64,000 nucleotides of DNA, from NCBI RefSeq assembly GCF_001011035.1, contig NZ_CP011492.1, forward strand, positions 2,239,501-2,303,500. Direction: 5' to 3'. The notes under the pieces are model-generated. The model saw only the letters and a list, made by a program, of their open reading frames with translations. It ran no database searches and was not told where the DNA came from. Shown here piece after piece: positions 47,606 to 57,200 of the stretch (its first letter is position 1; the number at the start of each line of letters is the position of its first letter). The DNA is from Streptomyces sp. CNQ-509. Lineage in GTDB: Bacteria > Actinomycetota > Actinomycetes > Streptomycetales > Streptomycetaceae. The position numbers were made by a program, and so were the translations under genes.

Positions 47606-47952
47606 CTGTACCCCTGCGCTTTCCCGGCCCGCGTCCCATACCTACGGAACTGCGAATCTACGCCACCGCCCGGCCGCCCCGCGGCGCCGTCCCACGGTAC
47701 GGACACCTGCCCGGAACACGCTTCCGCGGACTCCGCGGGTGCGCCCGCCCTCCATTCCTGGGCTGATATCAGAAACGAAATGGCCCTCAAGGGCCGCTAC
47801 ACGCATTTGCGCCCGATTGGCGGCCCATGCCGGGTGGAGAATTGTCTCCTGCCCCGTGACCGTCATACGGTCTGGGGTCAACTCCCTACCACCCCCGGAA
47901 CCAGGCGGTCCCGGGACCGTCCTCACGACCTCCCTGCCAGGAGTCAGCACCC
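47606..47952. other. 347-bp intergenic region upstream of TagF-like gene
   Basis: Lower in G+C than the flanking genes and without a credible gene. GACCGT (47858-47863) and ACGGTC (47867-47872) form a perfect 6-bp inverted repeat with a 3-base centre, about 80 bp before the TagF-like start; it could be an operator. The minus-strand proB promoter must also lie here, but I see no clear -10/-35. Confidence 0.5.
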
Positions 47953-50064
47953 GTGCCTTTCGCCGGTATCGCCCCCCGCCGCGCCGTGCAGCTCATGGCG
48001 CTGACAACGCTGCTAGCAGCGTATTGCGCGCAGCTCGTCGGCGCGCTCAAGCCCAACGTGCCCCTGCTCGTCGCCGCGGCCGCGGGCGGGCTCGCCCTCG
48101 ACCTCTACCTGCAGCACCGGCAGCCCGGGCTGCTCTCCCTGCTCAGCAGGGTCCGCTTCGACGTCATGGTCCGCCAGCTACTGCGGGACATGCTCATCCT
48201 CTTCGGCCTGCTGCAGATCGACGGCATCGAGCCGCTGCGGGAGCAGTCCGCGCTGACGGTCATGCTGCTCTCGTCGTACCTCGTGCACTTCCTCATCCAG
48301 GGCGTCACGATCATGGTGCGCCGGGACCGGACCGTGCCGGTCGTCACCCGGAACGTCGACGTCTCCGCGCTGGGCCTCGCGCCCGCGCCGCCGCGGATCC
48401 TCGCCCGCCGCTCCAGCCACCGCCTGCTGTACCTCTCCGTGCCGGTCACGGTCGGGCTGCTGACCACCGCCGCCACCGCGGACGCGGTGTGGGGCGTGCT
48501 GGGCCTCGGCATCTCGCTGGCGCTGAGCGGGGGCGGCGCCCTCTACCTGGCGACCTGGCTGCTGCCCGCGAAGCGCACGGCCGACGACCAGCGGGTGCGC
48601 GAGTGGTTCGCCGCCTGGCTGCAGGAGTACCAGCCGACGGTGGGCCTCTACTTCTCCGGCGGCGCCACCTCGGCGTACCAGGCCAACATGTGGGTCTCCA
48701 CGCTGGCCGCCCTCGACGGCAAGCCGCTGATCGTGCTCCGCGAGCGCTTCATGGTGCAGAAGATCACCGCCACCGACGTGCCGATCGTCTGCCTGCCCAA
48801 GGTGGCCGACCTGATGCTGCTGGAGCACTCGACGCTGAAGATGCTGCTGCACCCGGCGAACTCCGGGAAGACCTCGCAGGTGCTGCGCATCCCCACCATC
48901 AAGCACGCCTTCACCAACCACGGCGAGAGCGACAAGCTGTCGAGCTGCAACCCGTACGCCAAGGCGTACGACGAGGTGTGGGTGGCGGGCCCCGCGGCCC
49001 GCGCCCGCTACCAGCTCGCCGACATCGGCGTCGACGACCGCGACGTGGTGGAGGTCGGCCGCCCGCAGCTCGCGCCGATCCGCCCGTACGCGGGACCGCC
49101 GCCCGCCGGCGGCCTGACCACCGTGCTGTACGCCCCCACCTGGGAGGGCTGGGACGGCAACCCCGGCAACACCTCCGTCGTGCTGGCCGGCGAGAACATC
49201 GTGCGCGAGTTGCTCGCCGACCCCCAGGTGCGGCTGCTGTACAAGCCGCACCCGCTCACCGGCTCGGTCGACCCACGCGCGGGCGAGGCCAACAAGCGGA
49301 TCCAGGCGATGATCACCGAGGCGAACGCGGCCATGGTCGCCGAGGCCGCCGCGGGCGGCCAGGGCGCGGGCGGCCGGGGCGCCGAGCGGCCGGGCCCCGA
49401 GGCCGCCGCTGAGCTGGCCCGGGTCCAGGCGGAGCTGGACGAACTGGCCACCACGACCTTCCGCACCGGCGCCGACGAGGTCGAGCGCATGCTCGTGCAG
49501 TCCTCCCCCGAGGCCGGCAGGGCCGAGGCCGTACAGGCCGCGACCGCCGCGTGGGAGGAGGCGTACTGGGCCTCGCTGCCCGCCTGGGAGCACCAGATCA
49601 TCACCGACTCCCGCCCCGGCATCTACGCCTGCTTCAACGTGGCGGACGTGCTGATCAGCGATGTCTCCAGCGTCATCTCCGACTACCTGACCAGCGAGAA
49701 GCCGTACGCGGTCGCCAACACCAGCGGGATGACGGAGGCTGAGTTCAAGGCGGAGTTCCCGACCGTGCGGGCAGGGACCATCCTCGGCCCGAGGGCGAAG
49801 CAGATCCCCGCCCTGCTGGAGGCTGTCCGCGACCCGGAGCACGACACGCTGGTACGGGCCCGTGCGGAGCTGAAGGAGCACCTCCTCGGGCCGTCGGAAC
49901 CGCCGTCGCTGGTGCGCTTCAACGCCGCCGCGGTGGCGCTGTGCGCCAAGGCGGACGCGCGCGCGGCGCGCATCGAAGCGCGAGGGGAGTCCGATATCCC
50001 TTCTCAGCGTCGGGACGCGGCGGAGGAGCTGGAGCTGGAGCCGGAGGAGCCGGCGGGCGTCTAG
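47953..50064 (+). CDS. TagF-like CDP-glycerol glycerophosphotransferase family protein
   Basis: A 703-residue polymerase-type enzyme. Several N-terminal membrane helices (about 15-180) precede a GT-B-like domain with VLYAPTWEGWDG near 395, LLYKPHPLTGSVD near 430 and DVLISDVSSVISDYL near 570. These match teichoic-acid CDP-glycerol polymerases; substrate polymer is uncertain. A Gly/Ala/Glu insert of about 50 residues (about 455-510) lies inside the catalytic part. GTG at 47953 has AGGAG 9 bases upstream. With the LCP-like protein and membrane genes it suggests wall-glycopolymer assembly. From memory, the syntenic SCO2590 affects spore wall polymers. Confidence 0.88.
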   Translation: MPFAGIAPRRAVQLMALTTLLAAYCAQLVGALKPNVPLLVAAAAGGLALDLYLQHRQPGLLSLLSRVRFDVMVRQLLRDMLILFGLLQIDGIEPLREQSALTVMLLSSYLVHFLIQGVTIMVRRDRTVPVVTRNVDVSALGLAPAPPRILARRSSHRLLYLSVPVTVGLLTTAATADAVWGVLGLGISLALSGGGALYLATWLLPAKRTADDQRVREWFAAWLQEYQPTVGLYFSGGATSAYQANMWVSTLAALDGKPLIVLRERFMVQKITATDVPIVCLPKVADLMLLEHSTLKMLLHPANSGKTSQVLRIPTIKHAFTNHGESDKLSSCNPYAKAYDEVWVAGPAARARYQLADIGVDDRDVVEVGRPQLAPIRPYAGPPPAGGLTTVLYAPTWEGWDGNPGNTSVVLAGENIVRELLADPQVRLLYKPHPLTGSVDPRAGEANKRIQAMITEANAAMVAEAAAGGQGAGGRGAERPGPEAAAELARVQAELDELATTTFRTGADEVERMLVQSSPEAGRAEAVQAATAAWEEAYWASLPAWEHQIITDSRPGIYACFNVADVLISDVSSVISDYLTSEKPYAVANTSGMTEAEFKAEFPTVRAGTILGPRAKQIPALLEAVRDPEHDTLVRARAELKEHLLGPSEPPSLVRFNAAAVALCAKADARAARIEARGESDIPSQRRDAAEELELEPEEPAGV

Positions 50065-50164
50065 GCCGCGTCCCGGACACGGACCCGGTGACGGACGAGA
50101 GCGTCGACCCGATCGCGGAGGCGAGCGTCGACCCGGATGGCGATCCGGATCCGGTGCCGTGAAC

Positions 50165-50203
50165 GGCGGCGGCCCGCGGGAGCACTTCCCGCGGGCCGCC
50201 GCC
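50165..50203. terminator. Bidirectional terminator between TagF-like gene and obgE
   Basis: A perfect 17-bp stem: GGCGGCGGCCCGCGGGA (50165-50181) and its complement at 50187-50203 around a 5-base loop. It lies 100 bp after the TagF-like stop and 30 bp after the obgE stop on the other strand, so it should act both ways. Confidence 0.85.
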
Positions 50204-50232
50204 GTCGTTCGTCAGGGCCCGGATGGTCCGGG

Positions 50233-51678
50233 TCAGGCGAAGGGGTCGAAGTCCTCGTACTCCTCCTCCGCCCGCTCCGCGTCCCGCTCCCGGCGGCGCT
50301 GCGCGGCCGGCCGCGGGGTGTCGAAGCGGTGGTCCTCGCCGCGCCGCCCCAGCATCTCCGCGCCGGAGGCCATGGCCGGCTCCCAGTCGAAGACGACGGC
50401 GTCCTCACCGGTGCCGATCACGACGTCGTCGCCGGGCTTCGCCCCGGCCTTGCGGAGCCGGTCCTCGACGCCGAGCCGGTTGAGCCGGTCGCCGAGGTAG
50501 CCGACGGCCTCGTCGTTGCCGAAGTCGGTCTGGCGCACCCAGCGCTCCGGCTTCTCGCCGGTGATACGGAACAGGGCCCCGTCCGCGTCGCCGCCCTCGC
50601 GGACGACGGAGAAGCCCGCCTCGTCGACGGCCTGCGGGCGGATGACGATGCGCGTCGACTCCTGCTTGGGCCGGGCCGCGCGCGCCTCGCCGACGATCCC
50701 GGCGAGCCCGTACGACAGCTCCTTCAGGCCCGTACGCGCGACCGCCGAGACCTCGTAGACGGTGAAGCCGCGCGCTTCGAGGTCCGGGCGGACCATCTCG
50801 GCGAGGTCGCGCCCGTCCGGGATGTCGATCTTGTTGAGGACCACCACGCGCGGCCGGTCGTCCAGCCCGCCGTACGCGCGCAGTTCCTCCTCGATGACGT
50901 CGAGGTCGCTCACCGGGTCGCGGTCGGACTCCAGGGTCGCGGTGTCCAGCACGTGCACGAGCACCGAGCAGCGCTCGACGTGCCGCAGGAACTCCAGGCC
51001 CAGGCCGCGGCCCTCGCTGGCGCCGGGGATGAGGCCGGGGACGTCCGCGATCGTGTACGTCACGGCGCCCGCGGTGACGACGCCGAGGTTGGGCACCAGG
51101 GTGGTGAAGGGGTAGTCGGCGATCTTGGGCTTGGCCGCGGACACCACGCTGATCAGGGACGACTTACCCGCGCTCGGGTACCCGACGAGCGCCACGTCGG
51201 CGACGGTCTTCAGCTCCAGCACCACGTCGCGCGCGGTGCCCGGCTCGCCGAGCAGCGCGAAGCCGGGGGCCTTGCGGCGCTGGGAGGCGAGCGCCGCGTT
51301 GCCGAGGCCGCCGCGGCCGCCCTGGGCGGCGACGAAGGTCGTGCCGTGCCCGACGAGGTCCGCGAGCACCTCGCCGTCCTTGGTGAGGACGACCGTGCCG
51401 TCCGGCACCGGCAGGACGAGGTCCTTGCCGTTGGCGCCCGCGCGGTCGCCGCCCTCGCCCGGCTTGCCGCTGGTGGCCTTGCGGTGGGGGGTGTGGTGGT
51501 AGTCGATCAGGGTGGTGACGTTCTGGTCGACGGTGAGGATGACGTCACCGCCGTGACCGCCGTTGCCGCCGTCGGGGCCGCCGAGCGGCCGGAACTTCTC
51601 GCGGTGAACGGAGGCGCAGCCGTGTCCCCCGTTGCCCGCGGCCACGTGCAGGGTGACGCGGTCCACGAAGGTGGTCAT
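50233..51678 (-). CDS. obgE: GTPase Obg
   Basis: A 481-residue GTPase for 50S assembly and, in Streptomyces, differentiation control. The glycine-rich Obg fold comes first ([36 protein letters not shown]). The G domain has [11 protein letters not shown] (G1), DVPGLI (G3) and VVLNKIDIP (G4). The C-terminal OCT domain (about 350-430) begins near [19 protein letters not shown]. The tail is Arg/Glu-rich. ATG at 51678 is used. It is the last gene of rplU-rpmA-obgE, though 218 bp separate it from rpmA. Confidence 0.96.
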   Translation of the reverse strand: MTTFVDRVTLHVAAGNGGHGCASVHREKFRPLGGPDGGNGGHGGDVILTVDQNVTTLIDYHHTPHRKATSGKPGEGGDRAGANGKDLVLPVPDGTVVLTKDGEVLADLVGHGTTFVAAQGGRGGLGNAALASQRRKAPGFALLGEPGTARDVVLELKTVADVALVGYPSAGKSSLISVVSAAKPKIADYPFTTLVPNLGVVTAGAVTYTIADVPGLIPGASEGRGLGLEFLRHVERCSVLVHVLDTATLESDRDPVSDLDVIEEELRAYGGLDDRPRVVVLNKIDIPDGRDLAEMVRPDLEARGFTVYEVSAVARTGLKELSYGLAGIVGEARAARPKQESTRIVIRPQAVDEAGFSVVREGGDADGALFRITGEKPERWVRQTDFGNDEAVGYLGDRLNRLGVEDRLRKAGAKPGDDVVIGTGEDAVVFDWEPAMASGAEMLGRRGEDHRFDTPRPAAQRRRERDAERAEEEYEDFDPFA

Positions 51679-51724
51679 GAGGGTGTGCCTCCCGGCGTTG
51701 AGGTGCGATCGGGGGTCGTTCGGT

Positions 51725-51788
51725 GTCGTACGGAACGCTCGCGCCGTACGGGATGCTCGTGCCGTACGGCGCGCGTGTGCCGTACGAC
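51725..51788. repeat. 18-bp imperfect tandem repeat in rpmA-obgE gap
   Basis: Three and a half units of 18 bp, each beginning G(C/T)CGTACG, start at 51725, 51743, 51761 and 51779. The array lies just upstream of the obgE start. Read on the + strand it would encode a repeating Pro-Tyr-Gly pattern, but no supported gene reads it. Confidence 0.7.
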
Positions 51789-51802
51789 GTCAGGGGAACG
51801 CG

Positions 51803-51867
51803 CCGAGGGCGGCCCGGCTTCCCCGCACGTCGTCCGTGGCACGTGCGGAGCGGCGGACCGCCCTCGG
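51803..51867. terminator. Nested hairpin after rpmA
   Basis: CCGAGGGCGG (51803-51812) pairs with CCGCCCTCGG (51858-51867). Inside, CCGCACGT (51823-51830) pairs with ACGTGCGG (51841-51848). It begins 30 bp after the rpmA stop on the minus strand, so it may be a partial terminator that lowers obgE transcription relative to the ribosomal genes. Confidence 0.55.
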
Positions 51868-51896
51868 ATCAGGTGTGTGGTGTCCGGAGCCGGTGC

Positions 51897-52154
51897 TTAC
51901 TCGGCGTCCTGCACGATGTTCACGACCTTGCGGCCGCGGCTGGTGCCGAACTGGACCGAGCCGGGGATGAGCGCGAACAGCGTGTCGTCGCCGCCGCGGC
52001 CCACGCCCGTGCCCGGGTGGAACTTGGTGCCGCGCTGCCGGATGATGATCTCGCCGGCGCCGACGACCTGGCCGCCGAAGCGCTTGACGCCGAGCCGCTG
52101 GGCGTTGGAGTCGCGACCGTTCCGAGTGGACGATGCGCCCTTCTTGTGTGCCAT
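51897..52154 (-). CDS. rpmA: 50S ribosomal protein L27
   Basis: An 85-residue protein of the large subunit near the peptidyl-transferase centre. [31 protein letters not shown] matches L27 from the start, followed by [32 protein letters not shown] at 52154 follows a GGAG-like site. It lies 13 bp downstream of rplU and is in the same operon. Confidence 0.98.
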   Translation of the reverse strand: MAHKKGASSTRNGRDSNAQRLGVKRFGGQVVGAGEIIIRQRGTKFHPGTGVGRGGDDTLFALIPGSVQFGTSRGRKVVNIVQDAE

Positions 52155-52167
52155 CTCTCCTCAGTCC

Positions 52168-52491
52168 TTACTTGGCGGCCGGCGCGGGGATCTGGGTGAT
52201 CTTCAGCGCGGTGTGCAACTGGCGGTGACCGATCCGCTTGCGGTAACCGGTCTTGTTCTTGTACTTCAGGATGTCGATCTTGTCGCCCTTGTGGTGGTCC
52301 ACGACCTCGGCCTGGACCTTCACCCCGTCCAGGACCCAGGGGTCGCTGGTCACGGTCTCGCCGTCGACGACGAGCAGGGTGGAGAGCTCGACGCTGTCGC
52401 CGACGCTCTTGCTGGCCATCCGGTCTACCTCGATGACGTCGCCCACAGAAACCTTCTGCTGGCGGCCGCCGGTGCGCACGATCGCGTACAC
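52168..52491 (-). CDS. rplU: 50S ribosomal protein L21
   Basis: A 107-residue large-subunit protein binding 23S r[26 protein letters not shown] at the N-terminus and [36 protein letters not shown] at the C-terminus are diagnostic. Start is GTG at 52491 after a weak ribosome-binding site. A good promoter lies 158-187 bp upstream, leaving a leader of about 150 nt with two hairpins. Confidence 0.97.
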   Translation of the reverse strand: MYAIVRTGGRQQKVSVGDVIEVDRMASKSVGDSVELSTLLVVDGETVTSDPWVLDGVKVQAEVVDHHKGDKIDILKYKNKTGYRKRIGHRQLHTALKITQIPAPAAK

Positions 52492-52571
52492 GCGCTTCAG
52501 CTCTCTTCCTCAGTCGCGACGGAGACCCCTGATGCCAGCCGCCCGGCTGGGACACATGGGATGAGCGGCCT

Positions 52572-52640
52572 CTCCCGCCGCTCACGAGGAGACTGCGGGA
52601 GGGAGTTGCTCAGGAGCCTGGCGTGTCATAGAGACACGCC
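52572..52640 (-). promoter_or_regulatory. Structured 5' leader of rplU
   Basis: Two stems in the predicted leader. GGCGTGTC (52620-52627) pairs with GACACGCC (52633-52640), very near the predicted 5' end. CTCCCGC (52572-52578) pairs with GCGGGAG (52595-52601). They could stabilise the message or form an autoregulatory site for L21 or another ribosomal protein; the latter is inference. Confidence 0.5.
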
Positions 52641-52648
52641 GACGGTCC

Positions 52649-52678
52649 AGGTTACGGGCCCCTTGACCACCTGGTCAA
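52649..52678 (-). promoter_or_regulatory. Promoter of rplU-rpmA(-obgE)
   Basis: On the minus strand TTGACC (52678-52673), 18 bases, then TAACCT (52654-52649), a good vegetative promoter. The -35 is one end of a perfect palindrome, TTGACCAGGTGGTCAA (52663-52678), which could bind a repressor or activator. It lies just downstream of the phospholipase-D-like gene. Confidence 0.7.
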
Positions 52679-52684
52679 ACCGGT

Positions 52685-54034
52685 CTAACGGAGGGCGCGC
52701 TCGCCGTCCTGGGGCAGCGACTTCACACCCTGGCACAGGTTCGTCCTGTCCGCCGTGCCGGGCCACGCCACAGCCCGCACCGAGGTGTAGTGGCCGAGGT
52801 ACGTGTCGTGCACCGGATCGCTGTCGATCTTGACGACGGCCTCGTCGTTCTCGCGCAGCGCGGGGCCGGTGAAGTTCTGCGAGCCGGTGAAGACCAGCTT
52901 GTCCCGGGAGCCGGCGTACATGCCGTCGATCAGCACGTACTTGTTGTGCACGATGTACGGCGTGGTCAGCTTCTGGCCCGGGTTCTGCGGGTCGCGGTCG
53001 TCGTTGTAGCAGCGCAGCGAGGGCCCGCCGGAGGCGTGCAGCACCTCCCAGGTGCCGGGGGTGCCGCCCTGGCTCCTGGCGCTGTCGGACTCGGCGTAGA
53101 CGAGGCTGACGCCGCAGCCCGCCTTCTTCAGCGCGACGAGCTTGTCGGCGATCGCCTTGCGGGTGATCTTGAAGATCGCGACCCGGACCAGGGTGCGCCG
53201 GGTCACGCCCGCGGAGTCCCTGTACGTGCAGCGCACGTTGTCGAGGACGGCGTGGATCGTGTCCGTGCTGTTGGTGGTGCCGGACCGGGGGAAGAAGTAC
53301 GCCTTGTAGAGGCCGTTGCTGGCGGTCACCGCGCGGTAGCGCCAGGTCGACCACTGGGCGCCGACCATGTCGCGGAAGTACTCCGCGTACGCCCCGTACA
53401 TCGCCGGGTTGTCCGGCAGCAGCAGGGCGTCGTTGAAGAACTTCGTGTGCGCGGAGGGGGTGGAGTTGGAGGTCGTCTGGACGACGACGTTCCGCGCGCC
53501 CTCGACCTCCGAGAAGAGCCAGAACTTGTTGTGCATGATCGACGCCCCGAACTTCGGGTCGCCGAGGCAGGACTTGTCGACCGGGCAGAGCTTGACGAAC
53601 GACCCCGCCGTCGTGCTGGTGCCGAGCGCCGCCTTCAGGCTCGCGTACATGGTGTTGTCCGGCCGGTCGCTGCGGCTCGACTCGTCCAGCAGCACCTGCA
53701 CGTTCACGCCGCGCGCGCGGGCGCGTACGAGCGCGTCCACGACCGGCTGCTCCCAGATGTGGTAGACCGCCACCTTGATCACCGAGCCGGGAACGGCCGC
53801 GTCGGTCAGCTCGATCAGCCGGGTGCGGATCGCGTGCTGCTCGTCCACCGTGCCCAGCGGGTCGTTGAAGATCGGCCCCTCGATCCAGACCCGCGGCTCC
53901 GCCGCCGCGCCGCCCGCGCTGCTCACGGCGTGCGCGCCGGCCGCGGACAGGACGGTGGCCAGCGCGACGGCCTGGCGCGCGCCCTTGCGCGGCGAGACGG
54001 CCCGGTGGCGTCCGGTGGGCTTGAACACGGACAT
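52685..54034 (-). CDS. Secreted phospholipase D-like protein
   Basis: A 449-residue secreted protein. A signal peptide (about 1-45, Arg/Lys then a hydrophobic stretch, ending AGGAAA) precedes two PLD-like halves. The first HxK motif is MHNKFWLFSE near residue 175; the second is VHNKYVLID near 360. The second has the full HxK(x)4D form while the first lacks the Asp. Such proteins cleave phosphodiester bonds of lipids or nucleic acids outside the cell. ATG at 54034 is used. It is followed by the rplU promoter. Confidence 0.88.
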   Translation of the reverse strand: MSVFKPTGRHRAVSPRKGARQAVALATVLSAAGAHAVSSAGGAAAEPRVWIEGPIFNDPLGTVDEQHAIRTRLIELTDAAVPGSVIKVAVYHIWEQPVVDALVRARARGVNVQVLLDESSRSDRPDNTMYASLKAALGTSTTAGSFVKLCPVDKSCLGDPKFGASIMHNKFWLFSEVEGARNVVVQTTSNSTPSAHTKFFNDALLLPDNPAMYGAYAEYFRDMVGAQWSTWRYRAVTASNGLYKAYFFPRSGTTNSTDTIHAVLDNVRCTYRDSAGVTRRTLVRVAIFKITRKAIADKLVALKKAGCGVSLVYAESDSARSQGGTPGTWEVLHASGGPSLRCYNDDRDPQNPGQKLTTPYIVHNKYVLIDGMYAGSRDKLVFTGSQNFTGPALRENDEAVVKIDSDPVHDTYLGHYTSVRAVAWPGTADRTNLCQGVKSLPQDGERALR

Positions 54035-54175
54035 GGAAGGAACGACCCCCTGGGGTGCACGGCTGCCGATTGCTGCCTCGACTGCCGTGCGGTGGGGGCG
54101 CCCGCGCGTTCGAGTGCGGTGTATCCAAACCGGGCGCCGGGACCGATGTCAAGCGCACGGATAAAGGGGGCAAAA

Positions 54176-54213
54176 GCCCCTCGCCCCGCCGGCGGACCGG
54201 CGGGGCGAGGGGC
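54176..54213 (-). terminator. Terminator of RNase E/G gene
   Basis: A perfect 17-bp stem, GCCCCTCGCCCCGCCGG (54176-54192) with its complement at 54197-54213 over a 4-base loop, followed on the minus strand by TTTT. It begins 23 bp after the stop. Confidence 0.85.
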
Positions 54214-54236
54214 GTACGGCATCGGCCTGGGCGGCG

Positions 54237-57200
54237 TCAGTCCTCCGTGGTGACGGAGACCGAGGGCGGGGAGCCCTGCTCGGCCGCGGCGGTCTTCTTG
54301 ACCGACTTCTTGGCCGTGGCCTTCGCCGCCGTCTTGGTGGCGGCGGACTTGGTCGCGGCCTTCTTCGCGGTGGTCTTCGCCGTCTTCTTGGCCGCGGCCT
54401 TCTTCGCCGTGGCCTTCTTGGCGGAGGCGCGCTTGGCCGCGGTCTTCTTACGGGTCCGGGGCTTCTCCGCGGCCTCCGTCTCAGCGGCGGCCGCCTCCGG
54501 CGCCTCCGCGGGCGCCACGGGCGCCTCCGCGGGCTCCACCGCCGGCGCCGCCTCGGACTCCGCGCCGGCCGGCTCCGCCGCCTGCGGCGGGCCGCCCGGC
54601 GACATCGCCTTACGGGTCACCCGCCGCCGCGAACGGGCCGGGCGTACCGCCTCCGCGGGCTCGCCGGCCTCCGGCCGCTCCGCCTCGGCGGGCTCGGCCG
54701 CCGGCTCCGCGGGCGCGGCCTCGACCGATGCGGCCTCGCCGCCGGCCTGGACCTCCTTGACGTCCTTCGCCGCCTCCTTGGCCTCCTTGCCTTCCCTGGC
54801 TTCCTTGCCCTTCTTCTTCCGCTTGCCGCCGCCAGCCCCCGCCGCCGTGGCCTGGTCCATGTGCACGATCACGCCGCGCCCGTTGCAGTGCGCGCACGGC
54901 TCGGAGAACGACTCCAGCAGGCCCTGCCCGACCCGCTTGCGGGTCATCTGCACCAGGCCCAGCGACGTGACCTCCGCGACCTGGTGCTTCGTCCGGTCGC
55001 GGCCCAGGCACTCCAGCAGCCGGCGCAGCACCAGGTCCCGGTTGGACTCCAGCACCATGTCGATGAAGTCGATCACGATGATGCCGCCGAGGTCCCGCAG
55101 CCGGAGCTGCCGCACGATCTCCTCGGCCGCCTCCAGGTTGTTCCTGGTGACCGTCTCCTCCAGGTTTCCGCCCTGGCCGGTGAACTTGCCGGTGTTGACG
55201 TCGACCACGACCATCGCCTCGGTCCTGTCGATCACCAGCGAACCGCCCGACGGCAGCCACACCTTGCGGTCCAGCGCCTTCATCAGTTGCTCGTCGATCC
55301 GGTACGTGGCGAAGACGTCCACCTCGGACGTCCACTTCGACAGCCGCTCGACGAGGTCCGGGGCCACGTGCGAGACGTAGCCGTGGATGGTGTCCCATCC
55401 CTTCGCGCCGCTGACGATGACCTTCGAGAAGTCCTCGTTGAAGATGTCGCGGACGACCCGGACGGTCATGTCCGGCTCGCCGTAGAGCAGCGTGGGCGCG
55501 TTCCCGCTCTTCGCCTTCTTGCGGATGTCCTCCCACTGCTTCTGCAGCCGCTCCACGTCCCGGCGCAGCTCGTCCTCGCTGGCGCCCTCGGCGGCCGTAC
55601 GGACGATGACGCCCGCGTCCTCGGGGACGATCTTCTTGAGAATGGTCTTCAGCCGGGCCCGCTCGGTGTCGGGCAGCTTGCGGCTGATGCCGGTCATCGA
55701 GCCCTCGGGCACGTACACGAGGTAGCGTCCGGGCAGCGAGACCTGGCTGGTCAGGCGGGCGCCCTTGTGGCCGATGGGGTCCTTGGTGACCTGGACCAGG
55801 ACGGACTGGCCGGACTTCAGCGCGTGCTCGATGCGGCGGGGGCTGTTGGCGAGGCCGAGGGCCTCGAAGTTGACCTCGCCGGCGTAGAGGACGGCGTTGC
55901 GGCCCTTGCCGATGTCGACGAACGCGGCCTCCATGGAGGGCAGGACGTTCTGCACCTTGCCGAGGTACACGTTGCCGACGTACGACGCCGACTGCTCCTT
56001 GTTGACGTAGTGCTCGACGAGGACGTTGTCCTCCAGCACGCCGATCTGCGTACGGTCGCCCTGCTGGCGCACCACCATCACGCGCTCCACCGCCTCGCGG
56101 CGGGCCAGGAACTCGGCCTCGGTGATGATCGGCACCCGCCGCCGGCCCTGCTCGCGGCCCTCGCGGCGGCGCTGCTTCTTGGCCTCCAGCCGGGTGGAGC
56201 CCTTGATGGACTGCACCTCGTCGCTGGGCTCTGCCTTGGCGCGGGGCTCGCGGACCTTGACGACGGTGCGCTCCGGGTCGTCGGGCGCCCCCTCGGCGCC
56301 GTCCGCGCCCTCGGTACGGCGCCGCCTGCGGCGCCGCCTGCGGCTGCTGGTGCTGGAGGAGCCGCCCCTGGCGCGTTCGCCTTCCCCGGCCTCGCCCTCC
56401 GCGGCTTCGGCGTCGGCCTCACGGGCCTCCTCACCGTCCTCGGCGGCCTCGTCGCCGCGGTCGCCGTCCTCGGCGCCCTCGCCGCGGCGCCTGCGCCGCC
56501 CGCCGCGGCGGCGCCGGCGGCGGCCGCGGTCCTCGCCGTCCTCGTCCTGCTCGTCGCGGTCCTCGGCGGCGGCTTCCTCGGCCTCGCCCTGTGCCTCGGT
56601 GGCGGCTTCCGCCCCGGCCTCGATCTCGTCGGCGTCCTCGGGCTCCTCGGCCTCCTCCGGCCCCACCGCCGCCTCGGCGGCGGCGCGCTGCGGGGTCTGG
56701 AACGCGGGCTCGGTGAAGACGGGGGCCTGGAAGAGCGCCAGCGGCGCGGCACCGAAGCCGGGCGGCTGCTCGCCGCCGTCGGAGAACTGCCCGGCGGTGT
56801 CGTCCACGGCCGGCTCGGTGGCGGCAGGGGCGCGGCGGGTGCGCCTGCGGGGCGCGGAGTCGGGCTCGGCGGCGGCCTCCGCGGGCGCGGGGCGGTCGCC
56901 CGTCACGGGCTCCTCCGCGGCGGCGGCAGCCCGGCGGGTACGGCGGCGGGGCGCGGCGTCGGCGTCGGCGGCCTCCCCGGCGGCCGCGCCGGTGGCCCGG
57001 CGGGTACGGCGGCGGGAGGTGCCGGAGTCCGCGGGGGTCTCGTCGGCGGCCTGCTCGGCGGCGGCACCGGCCTCGGCGGCGGGCTCGCCCGCCGGGGCGG
57101 TCGCGCGGCGGGTGCGGCGGCGGCCGGTGGCTGCGGGCCCGGCGGCGGGCCCGGCCGCGGCAGCGGTCTCGGTCTCGGCGACGGCCGGAGCGGAGTCGGC

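Noticed and set aside
51723..52199. 158-codon + strand frame with Pro-Tyr-Gly repeats
   Set aside because: It runs antisense through rpmA and has no ribosome-binding site; the repeats are better treated as DNA repeats.
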